A stretch of 64,000 nucleotides of DNA from Ramlibacter sp. GTDB lineage: Bacteria > Pseudomonadota > Gammaproteobacteria > Burkholderiales > Burkholderiaceae_C. The translations under genes and the position numbers were made by a program. Shown piece after piece: positions 8,488 to 16,246 of this stretch. The stretch lies in NCBI GenBank assembly GCA_019635435.1, contig JAHBZM010000001.1, positions 2,108,001 to 2,172,000 of the forward strand, written 5' to 3'. The notes beneath the pieces were generated by a model. It did not search any database. It worked only from the letters and a program-made list of their open reading frames with translations, and was not told where the DNA came from. The first letter of the stretch is position 1. Every line of letters starts with the position of its first letter.

Positions 8488-9561
8488 ATGAACGCCATCA
8501 CACTGAGAAAAGACTTTGCCGCCGCGCGGGCCACCGGACTGCGGGCCCGGGATGCCGCCGCTGCGATCGGGGTGAGCGAGGGCGAAGCTGTCGCCGCCCA
8601 TGCCGGGACGCACGACGGCCCGCTGCAGGCGGTCGCGCTGCAGGGCCCATGGATGGATCTGCTGCACGCCCTGTCCCTGTGCGGCCCGGTGCTGGCCCTC
8701 ACGCGCAATGAAACCACCGTGCACGAGAAGACCGGCGTTTATGAAAACCTGTCGGCCAGCGGGCACATGGGCCTGGCGTTGGGTGAGGCCATCGATCTGC
8801 GCCTTTTTCTTGACCGCTGGCACGCCGGGTATGCCGTGACCGAGGCCGCCGCCAACCCGGGCAACCCACCCTCGCTGAGCCTGCAGTTCTTTGATGCCAG
8901 TGGCGTCGCCGTGCACAAGATTTTTGCGCGCGAGCAGACCGACCGCGATGCCTTCGAGACCGTCATGCGCCATTTCGGCGAGCCATCGCTGGCCAGCGTG
9001 TTCGTGGTGCCTGATCGCAAGCCTGTGCCGGGGCCTGACAGCGGCATTGACGTCAAGGGCCTGTCAGAGGCCTGGGCGGCCATGACGGACACGCACCAGT
9101 TTTTCGGCCTGCTGCGGAAGTTTGCGGTGGAGCGCCAGCAGAGCTTTCGCCTGACCGAGGGGCGTTTCACCGCGCGTGCTTCGAGCCGTGCGGTGCGGGA
9201 GTTGCTGCAGGAGGCGGCGTTCGACGGCACGCCCATCATGGTGTTCGTCGGCAGTCCCGGGTGCATCCAGATCCACAGCGGGCCCGTCACGCGCGTCGAG
9301 CCGATGGAAATCAAGGGGGTGCACTGGCTCAACGTGCTGGACCCGGGTTTCAACCTGCACCTGCGCGAGGACTTGATCGAGCATGTCTGGGTGGTCGAGA
9401 AGCCCACCTCCGATGGCGTGGTGACCTCGATCGAGGCGTTTGACGCGGAAGGCGGGCTCATGGCCATGTTCTTTGGCGCGCGCAAGCCCGGCCAGCCCGA
9501 GCGCGAAGGGTGGCGCCGGATCGTCAGGGATTTGTCGCGTCTTGACGGGGTGGCGGCATGA
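8488..9561 (+). CDS. hmuS: Hemin-degrading factor, HmuS/ChuS family
   Basis: A 357-residue cytoplasmic protein of the HemS/ChuS/HmuS family, which binds incoming heme and breaks it down or hands it on. Two related halves are visible, each with the VFVVPDRKPVPGPDSGID / VFVGSPGCIQIHSGPV strand pattern and HWLNVLDPGFNLHLRED in the second half. The start is ATG at 8488; the reading frame extends upstream but overlaps the previous gene. The stop overlaps the next gene by 4 nt (ATGA), showing translational coupling with hmuT. Confidence 0.92.
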   Translation: MNAITLRKDFAAARATGLRARDAAAAIGVSEGEAVAAHAGTHDGPLQAVALQGPWMDLLHALSLCGPVLALTRNETTVHEKTGVYENLSASGHMGLALGEAIDLRLFLDRWHAGYAVTEAAANPGNPPSLSLQFFDASGVAVHKIFAREQTDRDAFETVMRHFGEPSLASVFVVPDRKPVPGPDSGIDVKGLSEAWAAMTDTHQFFGLLRKFAVERQQSFRLTEGRFTARASSRAVRELLQEAAFDGTPIMVFVGSPGCIQIHSGPVTRVEPMEIKGVHWLNVLDPGFNLHLREDLIEHVWVVEKPTSDGVVTSIEAFDAEGGLMAMFFGARKPGQPEREGWRRIVRDLSRLDGVAA

Positions 9562-10427
9562 AGCGGCGCGAACTGCTGGCGACCGCAACGATCCTTGTTG
9601 CCACGGGGCCGCGGCAGGCCCTGGCGCAGCCGTCCCCGCGCCTTGCGCGCCTGGTCACCGTCAGCGGCGCCATTACCGAGGTGGTCTACCTGCTGGGCGC
9701 CCAGGCGCAGCTCGTGGGCACCGACACCACCAGCCTCTACCCGGCCGCGGCGCTCAGGACGCCCAAGGTCGGCTACATGCGCCAGTTGTCGGCCGAAGGC
9801 GTCTTGTCGCTGCGGCCCGATGCGGTGATCGCCACCACCGAGGCCGGGCCGCCGGTGGTGATGGACCAGTTGCGCAGCGCCGGCGTGAAGGTCGAACTGG
9901 TCCAGGCCGACCACAGCTGGAACGAGGTGCGCGCCAAGGTGCTGGCCGTGGGCCGCGCGGCCGGCCGTGAACCGCAGGCGCAGGCCCTGCAGGCCCGGCT
10001 GGATGCCGACTGGGACGCCGTCCAGGCGCGGGTCGAGGCGCGTGTCCAGGCGGGTGGCGGCGCGCGGCCCCGCGTGCTGTTCATCCTGTCGCACAGCGCG
10101 AGCCCGCAGGTGGCAGGACAGCACACGGCGGCTGACGCGCTGATCCGCTATGCCGGTGGCCGCAATGCCATCGGCGGCTTCGAGGGCTACCGCCCCATGA
10201 CCGCCGAGGCCATGGCCGCTGCCGCGCCCGATGTCATCCTGACCACGCAGCAGGGCATCGACGCCATGGGCGGCGAGGCGAGCTTCTGGCAGCGCCCCGA
10301 ACTGGCGCTGACGCCGGCTTACCGCCGCCGGTCGCTGATCACGCTGGACGCCTTGCTGCTGCTGGGCTTTGGCCCGCGCCTGCCACAGGCGGTGCGCGAG
10401 GTGCACGACAGGCTGGCGGCTGCATGA
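9558..10427 (+). CDS. hmuT: Heme ABC transporter periplasmic heme-binding protein
   Basis: A 289-residue substrate-binding protein of the HmuT/BhuT type, class III (cluster A-II) fold. It has an N-terminal signal (KRRELLATATILVATG, cleavage near AQPSP), then VTVSGAITEVVYLLGA and RPDAVIATTEAGPP in the N lobe, a helical linker, and RVLFILSHS with GGRNAIGGFEGYRPMTAEAM in the C lobe. It takes heme from the outer-membrane receptor to HmuU/HmuV. It overlaps the gene on each side by 4 nt, so the operon is tightly coupled. Confidence 0.92.
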   Translation: MKRRELLATATILVATGPRQALAQPSPRLARLVTVSGAITEVVYLLGAQAQLVGTDTTSLYPAAALRTPKVGYMRQLSAEGVLSLRPDAVIATTEAGPPVVMDQLRSAGVKVELVQADHSWNEVRAKVLAVGRAAGREPQAQALQARLDADWDAVQARVEARVQAGGGARPRVLFILSHSASPQVAGQHTAADALIRYAGGRNAIGGFEGYRPMTAEAMAAAAPDVILTTQQGIDAMGGEASFWQRPELALTPAYRRRSLITLDALLLLGFGPRLPQAVREVHDRLAAA

Positions 10428-10879
10428 GCGACCGGGATCGGCTCCCCGCACTGGCCATTCCGGTGCTTCGCACCGCGCGACTGGCGCGCACGCAACGCCT
10501 GTACCAGGAGGCGCTGGGCTTTACCCTGGCGCAAGAGGTGCCCGGCGTGGTCGCGCTGCTGCGCCATGGCCCGCTGTGCCTGCAGCTGTGGCAGCACGGT
10601 CAGCTGCCGCAGCCCGATTGCTGCCGCATTCCGCTGGACGGGCCGGACCTGGACATCTTCCAGTGCCACGCCCGGCTGGCGGCCTCGGCGCGGGCCTGGA
10701 TCGACGACGCCCCGCGCCTCAAGCCCTGGGGCGCCTGGGAGTTCTGCCTGCTGGATGCCGAAGGCAACCGGCTGGTGTTCGTGCAGTGGGCGCTGGGCCG
10801 TCTGGTCCTCGCTGAGGACCGGTTGACCCCACCGGGGGGCATGCCGGCACCGGGCCACCGGGCCCCGCGCATTCCATGA
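10424..10879 (+). CDS. VOC (glyoxalase/bleomycin-resistance) family protein inside the heme operon
   Basis: A 151-residue single VOC-domain protein. It opens with IPVLRTARLARTQRLYQEALGF, the classic first beta-alpha unit, and ends with FCLLDAEGNRLVFVQW, the metal-side strand. It lacks a signal peptide. It overlaps hmuT and hmuU by 4 nt each, so it is made with the transporter. VOC proteins bind metals or small ligands, and some are ring-opening enzymes or heme/tetrapyrrole-linked factors. Its substrate here is unknown and its presence within a heme import operon is unusual. Confidence 0.82.
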   Translation: MSDRDRLPALAIPVLRTARLARTQRLYQEALGFTLAQEVPGVVALLRHGPLCLQLWQHGQLPQPDCCRIPLDGPDLDIFQCHARLAASARAWIDDAPRLKPWGAWEFCLLDAEGNRLVFVQWALGRLVLAEDRLTPPGGMPAPGHRAPRIP

Positions 10880-11925
10880 GCGCGCGCCTCTCGCCGCGCG
10901 CCGTGCTGTGGGGCGGTGTGTTGCTGGTGGCTGTGGCCTTTGTGGCCGGCAGCGCGCGCGGCGCCTACGCCATTTCGCCGCAGCAACTGTGGCAGGTGCT
11001 GGCCGAGGCGTTGAGGGGCGCACTGGGCGGGTCGGCCAGCCCGTCACCCGAGCATCTGGTGTTCATGAACATCCGCTTGCCCCGCCTGTTGCTGGGGGCG
11101 GCGGCGGGCGCCGGTCTGGGCCTCAGCGGTGCGCTGATGCAAGGCCTGTTCCGCAACCCGCTGGCCGATCCCGGGCTGGTGGGCATCAGCAGTGGTGCGG
11201 CGCTGGCCGCCGGCGTCACCATCGTGCTGGGGGGCTGGTGGTTCCCTGAACTGCCGCGCACCCTGGGCAGCTGGACGCTGGTGCTGATGGCTTTTGCCGG
11301 CGGCCTGACGGTGACGCTTTTGATCTACGCGCTGGCCCAGACCCAGGGTGGGACCCATATCGGGCTGATGCTGCTGGCCGGTGTGGCCGTGAACGCGCTG
11401 GCTGGGGCGGGTCTGGGTTTCCTGAGCTTCATGGCCAGCGACGAACAGCTGCGCAACATCCAGTTCTGGCTGCTGGGCAGCCTGGGCGGTGCCCGCTGGA
11501 GCGCGGTGGGGCTGGTCGGCGCTCTGGTCTTCATGGCGGGCTGCGCCGCACTGGGCTGGGCCCGGCCGTTGAATGCCATGGCGCTGGGCGAGGCGCAGGC
11601 GGCGCTGCTGGGTGTCAATGTCGAACGTGCCAAGCGCGCCCTGATCCTGGTCACGGCCGTGATCGTGGGCGCCGTCACGGCGACCACCGGCATCATCGGC
11701 TTCGTCGGCCTGATCGCCCCGCACTGGGTGCGGCTGGTGGCCGGGCCCGACCACCGCGTGGTGCTGCCGGCCTCAGCCCTGCTGGGCGCGGCCCTGGTTC
11801 TGGCGGCCGACGCGCTGGCGCGCACCGTCGCCAAGCCGGCCGAGCTGCCGCTGGGCGTGCTGACCGCGGTGATCGGCGTGCCGATGTTCCTGCTGATGCT
11901 GCGGCATTTCAGGGGGCGGCTCTGA
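10876..11925 (+). CDS. hmuU: Heme ABC transporter permease
   Basis: A 349-residue FecCD/BtuC-family permease with about ten transmembrane helices. Recognisable blocks are NIRLPRLLLGAAAGAGLGLSG with LFRNPLADPGLVGISSGAAL (substrate pathway and coupling region) and FVGLIAPHWVRLVAGPDHR, the conserved late motif. It forms a dimer in the inner membrane that moves heme delivered by HmuT. Its stop overlaps the start of hmuV by one base. Confidence 0.95.
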   Translation: MSARLSPRAVLWGGVLLVAVAFVAGSARGAYAISPQQLWQVLAEALRGALGGSASPSPEHLVFMNIRLPRLLLGAAAGAGLGLSGALMQGLFRNPLADPGLVGISSGAALAAGVTIVLGGWWFPELPRTLGSWTLVLMAFAGGLTVTLLIYALAQTQGGTHIGLMLLAGVAVNALAGAGLGFLSFMASDEQLRNIQFWLLGSLGGARWSAVGLVGALVFMAGCAALGWARPLNAMALGEAQAALLGVNVERAKRALILVTAVIVGAVTATTGIIGFVGLIAPHWVRLVAGPDHRVVLPASALLGAALVLAADALARTVAKPAELPLGVLTAVIGVPMFLLMLRHFRGRL

Positions 11926-12716
11926 TGCTGCAATGCCTGGCGGCGCGGGTCACCCTGGGCGGCAGGACGCTGCTGGGCGAAACCACGGCCCGCCTGCAGC
12001 CCGGCCGCTTCACCGCCGTGCTGGGGCCCAACGGCGCGGGCAAGTCCACGTTGCTGTCCGTGCTCAGCGGCCAGCGCAAGCCGGATGCCGGCCAGGTGAC
12101 GCTGGACGACGCCGCGCTGCAGCGTTGGCGGCCCGAAGCGCTGGCCCTGCGCCGTGCCGTGATGCCCCAGGAAAGCGCCGTGGCCTTTGACTTCACCGTG
12201 CAGGCGGTCGCCGAGCTGGGCCGCTACCCCCACCGGCACCAGCCGTCGCAGGACGAGGCCGGCATCGTCACGCAGGCGCTGGAAGCCACCGGCGTGGCGC
12301 CTCTGGCACAACGGGTGTTCAACACCCTGTCGGGCGGTGAAAAGGCCCGGGTGCAGCTGGCGCGCGCGCTGGCCCAGGTCTGGCAGCCGCGCCCCGATGG
12401 CGCGGCGCGCTGGTTGCTGCTGGACGAGCCCACGGCAGCGCTGGATCTGGCGCACCAGCACCAGGCGCTTCACCTGCTGCGCCACTGGACGCGGACGCAG
12501 GGCGTGGGCGTGGTGGCGGTGCTGCATGACGTCAACCTGGCGCTGCGCTACGCCGACGACGTGCTGCTGCTGGCGCCGGGCCAGCCGGCGCTGGCCGGTT
12601 CGGGCCTGGAGGTGTTGACCCCGGAACTCGTCACGCGCCTGTGGGGCGTGCGCTGCGAGGCGGTCCAGGGCGCCGCGGCAGGGCGGCAATACGTGTTCGG
12701 GCTGATTTCTGACTGA
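11925..12716 (+). CDS. hmuV: Heme ABC transporter ATP-binding protein
   Basis: A 263-residue ABC ATPase. Walker A is GPNGAGKST (about residues 37-45), the signature is LSGGEKARVQLARAL, and Walker B is WLLLDEPTAALD followed by the switch histidine in VLHDVNL. A FecE/HmuV-type partner for HmuU. It is the last gene of the heme operon and converges on ppsR; a dispersed repeat able to form a stem lies between the two 3' ends. Confidence 0.94.
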   Translation: MLQCLAARVTLGGRTLLGETTARLQPGRFTAVLGPNGAGKSTLLSVLSGQRKPDAGQVTLDDAALQRWRPEALALRRAVMPQESAVAFDFTVQAVAELGRYPHRHQPSQDEAGIVTQALEATGVAPLAQRVFNTLSGGEKARVQLARALAQVWQPRPDGAARWLLLDEPTAALDLAHQHQALHLLRHWTRTQGVGVVAVLHDVNLALRYADDVLLLAPGQPALAGSGLEVLTPELVTRLWGVRCEAVQGAAAGRQYVFGLISD

Positions 12717-12770
12717 AAAGTGGCTGGAGTCCAGACCGGGCGGCCACTTTCAGCTATCAAAACGAGAGCA
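12717..12770. repeat. Dispersed intergenic repeat, copy 2
   Basis: It shares TGGAGTCCAGAC, GGCGGCCACTTT and GCTATCAAAA with the other copies. Its ends form an 8-bp inverted repeat (AAAGTGGC / GCCACTTT). It sits between the convergent hmuV and ppsR genes and could serve as a bidirectional terminator (inference). Confidence 0.75.
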
Positions 12771-12772
12771 AG

Positions 12773-13594
12773 TCAATACACCAGCCGCTCCGGCTTGATC
12801 TCCTGCAGGATGGTGGTGGCGATCTCTTCGATGCTCTTGGTCGTGGTCGACAGCCAGCGGATGCCGGCGCGCCGCATCATGGCCTCGGCCTCGCTGACCT
12901 CCATGCGGCAGTTGTCCAGGCTCGCGTAGCGGCTGTTGGGGCGGCGCTCGTTGCGGATCTCGCTCAGCCGCTCGGGCTGGATGCTCAGGCCGAAGATTTT
13001 CTTCTTGTGAGCGAGCAGGGCGGCCGGCAGTTGCTGGCGCTCGAAATCCTCGGGAATCAGCGGGTAGTTGGCGGCCTTCAGGCCGTACTGCATGGCCAGG
13101 TACAGCGAGGTCGGCGTCTTGCCGCTGCGGCTCACGCCCACCAGGATCACCTCGGAGGACTCCAGGTCGCGGTTGGACTGGCCGTCGTCGTGGGCCAGGC
13201 TGAAATTGATGGCCTCGATGCGGTCGTGGTACTCCTTGCTCTTGCTCACATCGCTGAAGCGGCCGATCCGGTGGTTGGACTTGATGCCCAGCTCCACCTC
13301 CAGCGGCCGCACGAAGGTGCCGAACATGTCCATCAGCATGCCCTTGCAGCCTTCCTCGATGACGGTGAGGATTTCGGTATTGACCAGGGTGGTGAACACC
13401 AGCGGCTTGCGGCCCTCGATCTCGCCCGTGTGGTTGATCTGGCGCACCACCTGGTGTGCCTTGTCCACGGTGTCGACAAAGGGCAGGCGCACGTGGCGGG
13501 GCTTCATCTCGAACTGGGCCAGGATGGCGTTGCCAAAGGTTTCGGCCGTGATGCCGGTGCCATCGGAGATGAAAAAGACGGTGCGTGTGTGCAT
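12773..13594 (-). CDS. ppsR: PEP synthase regulatory protein (kinase/pyrophosphorylase, DUF299)
   Basis: A 273-residue bifunctional regulator that phosphorylates and dephosphorylates phosphoenolpyruvate synthase, inactivating or reactivating it in response to ADP and phosphate. The P-loop GVSRSGKTPTS lies near residue 155, and the N-terminus (TVFFISDGTGITAET) is typical of the family. The start is ATG at 13594; the frame stays open upstream but runs into the ppsA promoter. It is divergent from its target ppsA, the usual arrangement. Confidence 0.95.
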   Translation of the reverse strand: MHTRTVFFISDGTGITAETFGNAILAQFEMKPRHVRLPFVDTVDKAHQVVRQINHTGEIEGRKPLVFTTLVNTEILTVIEEGCKGMLMDMFGTFVRPLEVELGIKSNHRIGRFSDVSKSKEYHDRIEAINFSLAHDDGQSNRDLESSEVILVGVSRSGKTPTSLYLAMQYGLKAANYPLIPEDFERQQLPAALLAHKKKIFGLSIQPERLSEIRNERRPNSRYASLDNCRMEVSEAEAMMRRAGIRWLSTTTKSIEEIATTILQEIKPERLVY

Positions 13595-13793
13595 GGCGGC
13601 CCTTGTAATGCTTTCAGTTTGCTGCAAGGCCGCTGGCGTGGGGGGCGGCCTACAATCGGGGCAATTATCCAAATTCCCCCGCCATGCACCGCCGCTGCCC
13701 ATTCGAACAACAGCCAAGCCGCCCGCCGTGCCATGGGAAAACACCTCTGCCAGCCCGGGGTGTCGCACAAGTTTTAACTTCTGGAGCTTTCCC

Positions 13794-16187
13794 ATGTCTG
13801 CACTTTTCAGCGCGACCGCCTTGGTCGTACCGTTTGAAAACCTGAGAATGACCGACGTCGAGGCGGTTGGCGGCAAGAACGCCAGCCTCGGCGAGATGAT
13901 TTCGCAGCTGCCCCAGGGCGTGCGCGTTCCCACGGGCTTTGCCACCACGGCCCACGCGTTCCGGCAGTTCCTGGCCCACGGCGGCCTGGCCGACCGCATC
14001 AGCGAACGGCTCAAGCGCCTGGACACCGAGGATGTGCGCGCGCTGGCCGCCGCCGGCGCCGAAATCCGCGGCTGGGTCGAAGCCCAGCCCTTTCCGGCCG
14101 ACCTCGAAAAAGCCATTGGCGAGGCCTTTGCCACGCTGAGCGCGGGCAACCCCGCCGCCTCGTTCGCGGTGCGCTCGTCGGCCACCGCCGAAGACCTGCC
14201 CGACGCCTCGTTCGCCGGCCAGCAGGAAACCTTCCTCAACGTGGTCGGCATTGACGACGTGCTGCACAAGATGAAGGAAGTGTTTGCCAGCCTCTACAAC
14301 GACCGTGCCATCAGCTACCGCGTGCACAAGGGTTTCGCGCATGACGTGGTGGCCCTGTCGGCCGGCGTGCAGCGCATGGTGCGCTCCGACCTGGGCGCGG
14401 CCGGCGTGATGTTCACCATCGACACCGAGTCGGGCTTTGACCAGGTGGTGTTCATCACCAGCAGCTATGGCCTGGGCGAGACGGTGGTGCAGGGCGCCGT
14501 GAACCCCGACGAGTTCTACGTGCACAAGCCCATGCTCAAGGCCGGCAAGCGCGCCGTGATCCGCCGCAACCTGGGCTCCAAGCTGATCCAGATGGTGTTT
14601 GCGAGCAACGAGGAAAAGGCCCGTGACGGCAAGCTGGTCAAGACCACCGACGTGCCGCTGGAGCAGCGCAACCGCTATTCGCTGACCGATGCCGATGTCG
14701 AGCAACTGGCCCAGTACGCGCTGGTGATCGAGCAGCACTATGGCCGGCCCATGGACATCGAGTGGGGCAAGGACGGCACCGATGGCCTGCTCTACATCCT
14801 GCAGGCCCGCCCCGAGACCGTGAAGAGCCAGCAGGGCGACAAGGCCGAGCTGCGCTACAAGCTCAAGGGCCGCGGCGCCGTGCTGGCCGAGGGCCGCGCC
14901 ATCGGCCAGAAAATCGGCACCGGCCCGGTGCGGCTGGTGCACAGCATTGCCGAGATGGACAAGGTGCAGGCCGGCGACATCCTGGTGACCGACATGACCG
15001 ACCCCAACTGGGAACCAGTGATGAAGCGCGCCAGCGCCATCGTGACCAACCGCGGCGGGCGTACCTGTCACGCGGCCATCATCGCGCGCGAACTGGGCAT
15101 TCCGGCCGTGGTGGGCTGCGGCGACGCGACCGAGCGCCTGAAGGACGGCACCCTGGTGACGGTGAGCTGCGCCGAGGGTGACACCGGCTTCATCTATGAC
15201 GGCCTGCTGGAGACCGAGGTCACCGAGGTCGAGCGCGGCGTGATGCCGGCCCTCAAGACCAAGATCATGATGAACGTGGGCAACCCCCAGCTCGCGTTTG
15301 ACTTCTGCCAGCTGCCCAATGAAGGCGTGGGCCTGGCGCGGCTGGAGTTCATCATCAACAACAACATCGGCGTTCACCCCAAGGCCATCCTTGACTACCC
15401 CAACGTCGATGCCGACCTGAAAAAGGCCGTGGAGTCGGTGGCGCGCGGCCATGCCTCGCCCAAGGCCTTCTATGTGGACAAGGTCGCCGAAGGCGTGGCC
15501 ACCATCGCCGCGGCGTTCTGGCCCAAGCCGGTGATCGTGCGGCTGAGCGACTTCAAGTCCAACGAATACCGCAAGCTCATCGGCGGCAGCCGCTACGAGC
15601 CCGAGGAAGAAAACCCCATGCTCGGCTTCCGGGGCGCCGCGCGCTACGTGAGCGCCGAATTCCGCGAGGCCTTTGCCATGGAATGCGAGGCCCTGCGCCG
15701 CGTGCGCAACGACATGGGCCTGACCAATGTGCAGGTGATGGTGCCCTTCGTGCGCACGCTGGGCCAGGCCGACAAGGTCACGCAGCTGCTGGCCGGGCAT
15801 GGCCTCAAGCGTGGCCAGGACGAGCTCAAGGTCATCATGATGTGCGAGGTGCCCAGCAACGCCGTCCTGGCGGACGAGTTCCTCCAGTACTTCGACGGTT
15901 TTTCGATTGGCTCCAACGACCTGACCCAGCTCACGCTGGGGCTGGACCGCGATTCGGGCCTGGAACTGCTGGCCGCCGACTTTGACGAACGCGACCCGGC
16001 CGTCAAGGCGCTGCTGAGCCGCGCCATCAAGGCCTGCCAGGCCCAGGGCAAGTACGTGGGCATCTGCGGTCAGGGGCCCAGCGACCACCCCGATTTTGCG
16101 CAGTGGCTGGCGGCCGAGGGCATTGCCTCGATCTCGCTGAACCCCGACAGCGTCATTGAAACCTGGAAGCAGCTTGCACGGGGCTGA
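13794..16187 (+). CDS. ppsA: Phosphoenolpyruvate synthase
   Basis: A 797-residue enzyme (pyruvate + ATP to PEP + AMP + Pi) used for gluconeogenesis from C3 substrates. The ATP-grasp domain is N-terminal. The swivelling phosphohistidine domain contains GGRTCHAAIIARELG, with the catalytic His near 426. The C-terminal PEP/pyruvate barrel has GLARLEFIINNNIGVHP, GSNDLTQLTLG and a CGQGPSDHP active-site loop. Start ATG at 13794; the frame is open further upstream but that part crosses ppsR. Length matches E. coli PpsA. Confidence 0.97.
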   Translation: MSALFSATALVVPFENLRMTDVEAVGGKNASLGEMISQLPQGVRVPTGFATTAHAFRQFLAHGGLADRISERLKRLDTEDVRALAAAGAEIRGWVEAQPFPADLEKAIGEAFATLSAGNPAASFAVRSSATAEDLPDASFAGQQETFLNVVGIDDVLHKMKEVFASLYNDRAISYRVHKGFAHDVVALSAGVQRMVRSDLGAAGVMFTIDTESGFDQVVFITSSYGLGETVVQGAVNPDEFYVHKPMLKAGKRAVIRRNLGSKLIQMVFASNEEKARDGKLVKTTDVPLEQRNRYSLTDADVEQLAQYALVIEQHYGRPMDIEWGKDGTDGLLYILQARPETVKSQQGDKAELRYKLKGRGAVLAEGRAIGQKIGTGPVRLVHSIAEMDKVQAGDILVTDMTDPNWEPVMKRASAIVTNRGGRTCHAAIIARELGIPAVVGCGDATERLKDGTLVTVSCAEGDTGFIYDGLLETEVTEVERGVMPALKTKIMMNVGNPQLAFDFCQLPNEGVGLARLEFIINNNIGVHPKAILDYPNVDADLKKAVESVARGHASPKAFYVDKVAEGVATIAAAFWPKPVIVRLSDFKSNEYRKLIGGSRYEPEEENPMLGFRGAARYVSAEFREAFAMECEALRRVRNDMGLTNVQVMVPFVRTLGQADKVTQLLAGHGLKRGQDELKVIMMCEVPSNAVLADEFLQYFDGFSIGSNDLTQLTLGLDRDSGLELLAADFDERDPAVKALLSRAIKACQAQGKYVGICGQGPSDHPDFAQWLAAEGIASISLNPDSVIETWKQLARG

Positions 16188-16208
16188 CAAACGGGCCGGC
16201 CATTCCTT

Positions 16209-16223
16209 CTAGGAAATACCTAG
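16209..16223. promoter_or_regulatory. Candidate operator, CTAGG-N5-CCTAG
   Basis: A perfect inverted repeat with 5-bp arms and a 5-bp spacer lies between ppsA and the symporter gene, 24 bp before the symporter start. A third CTAGG follows directly. It looks like a dimeric regulator site; the regulator is unknown. Confidence 0.45.
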
Positions 16224-16246
16224 GCTAGGGTGGCGGCCCCGGTGGG

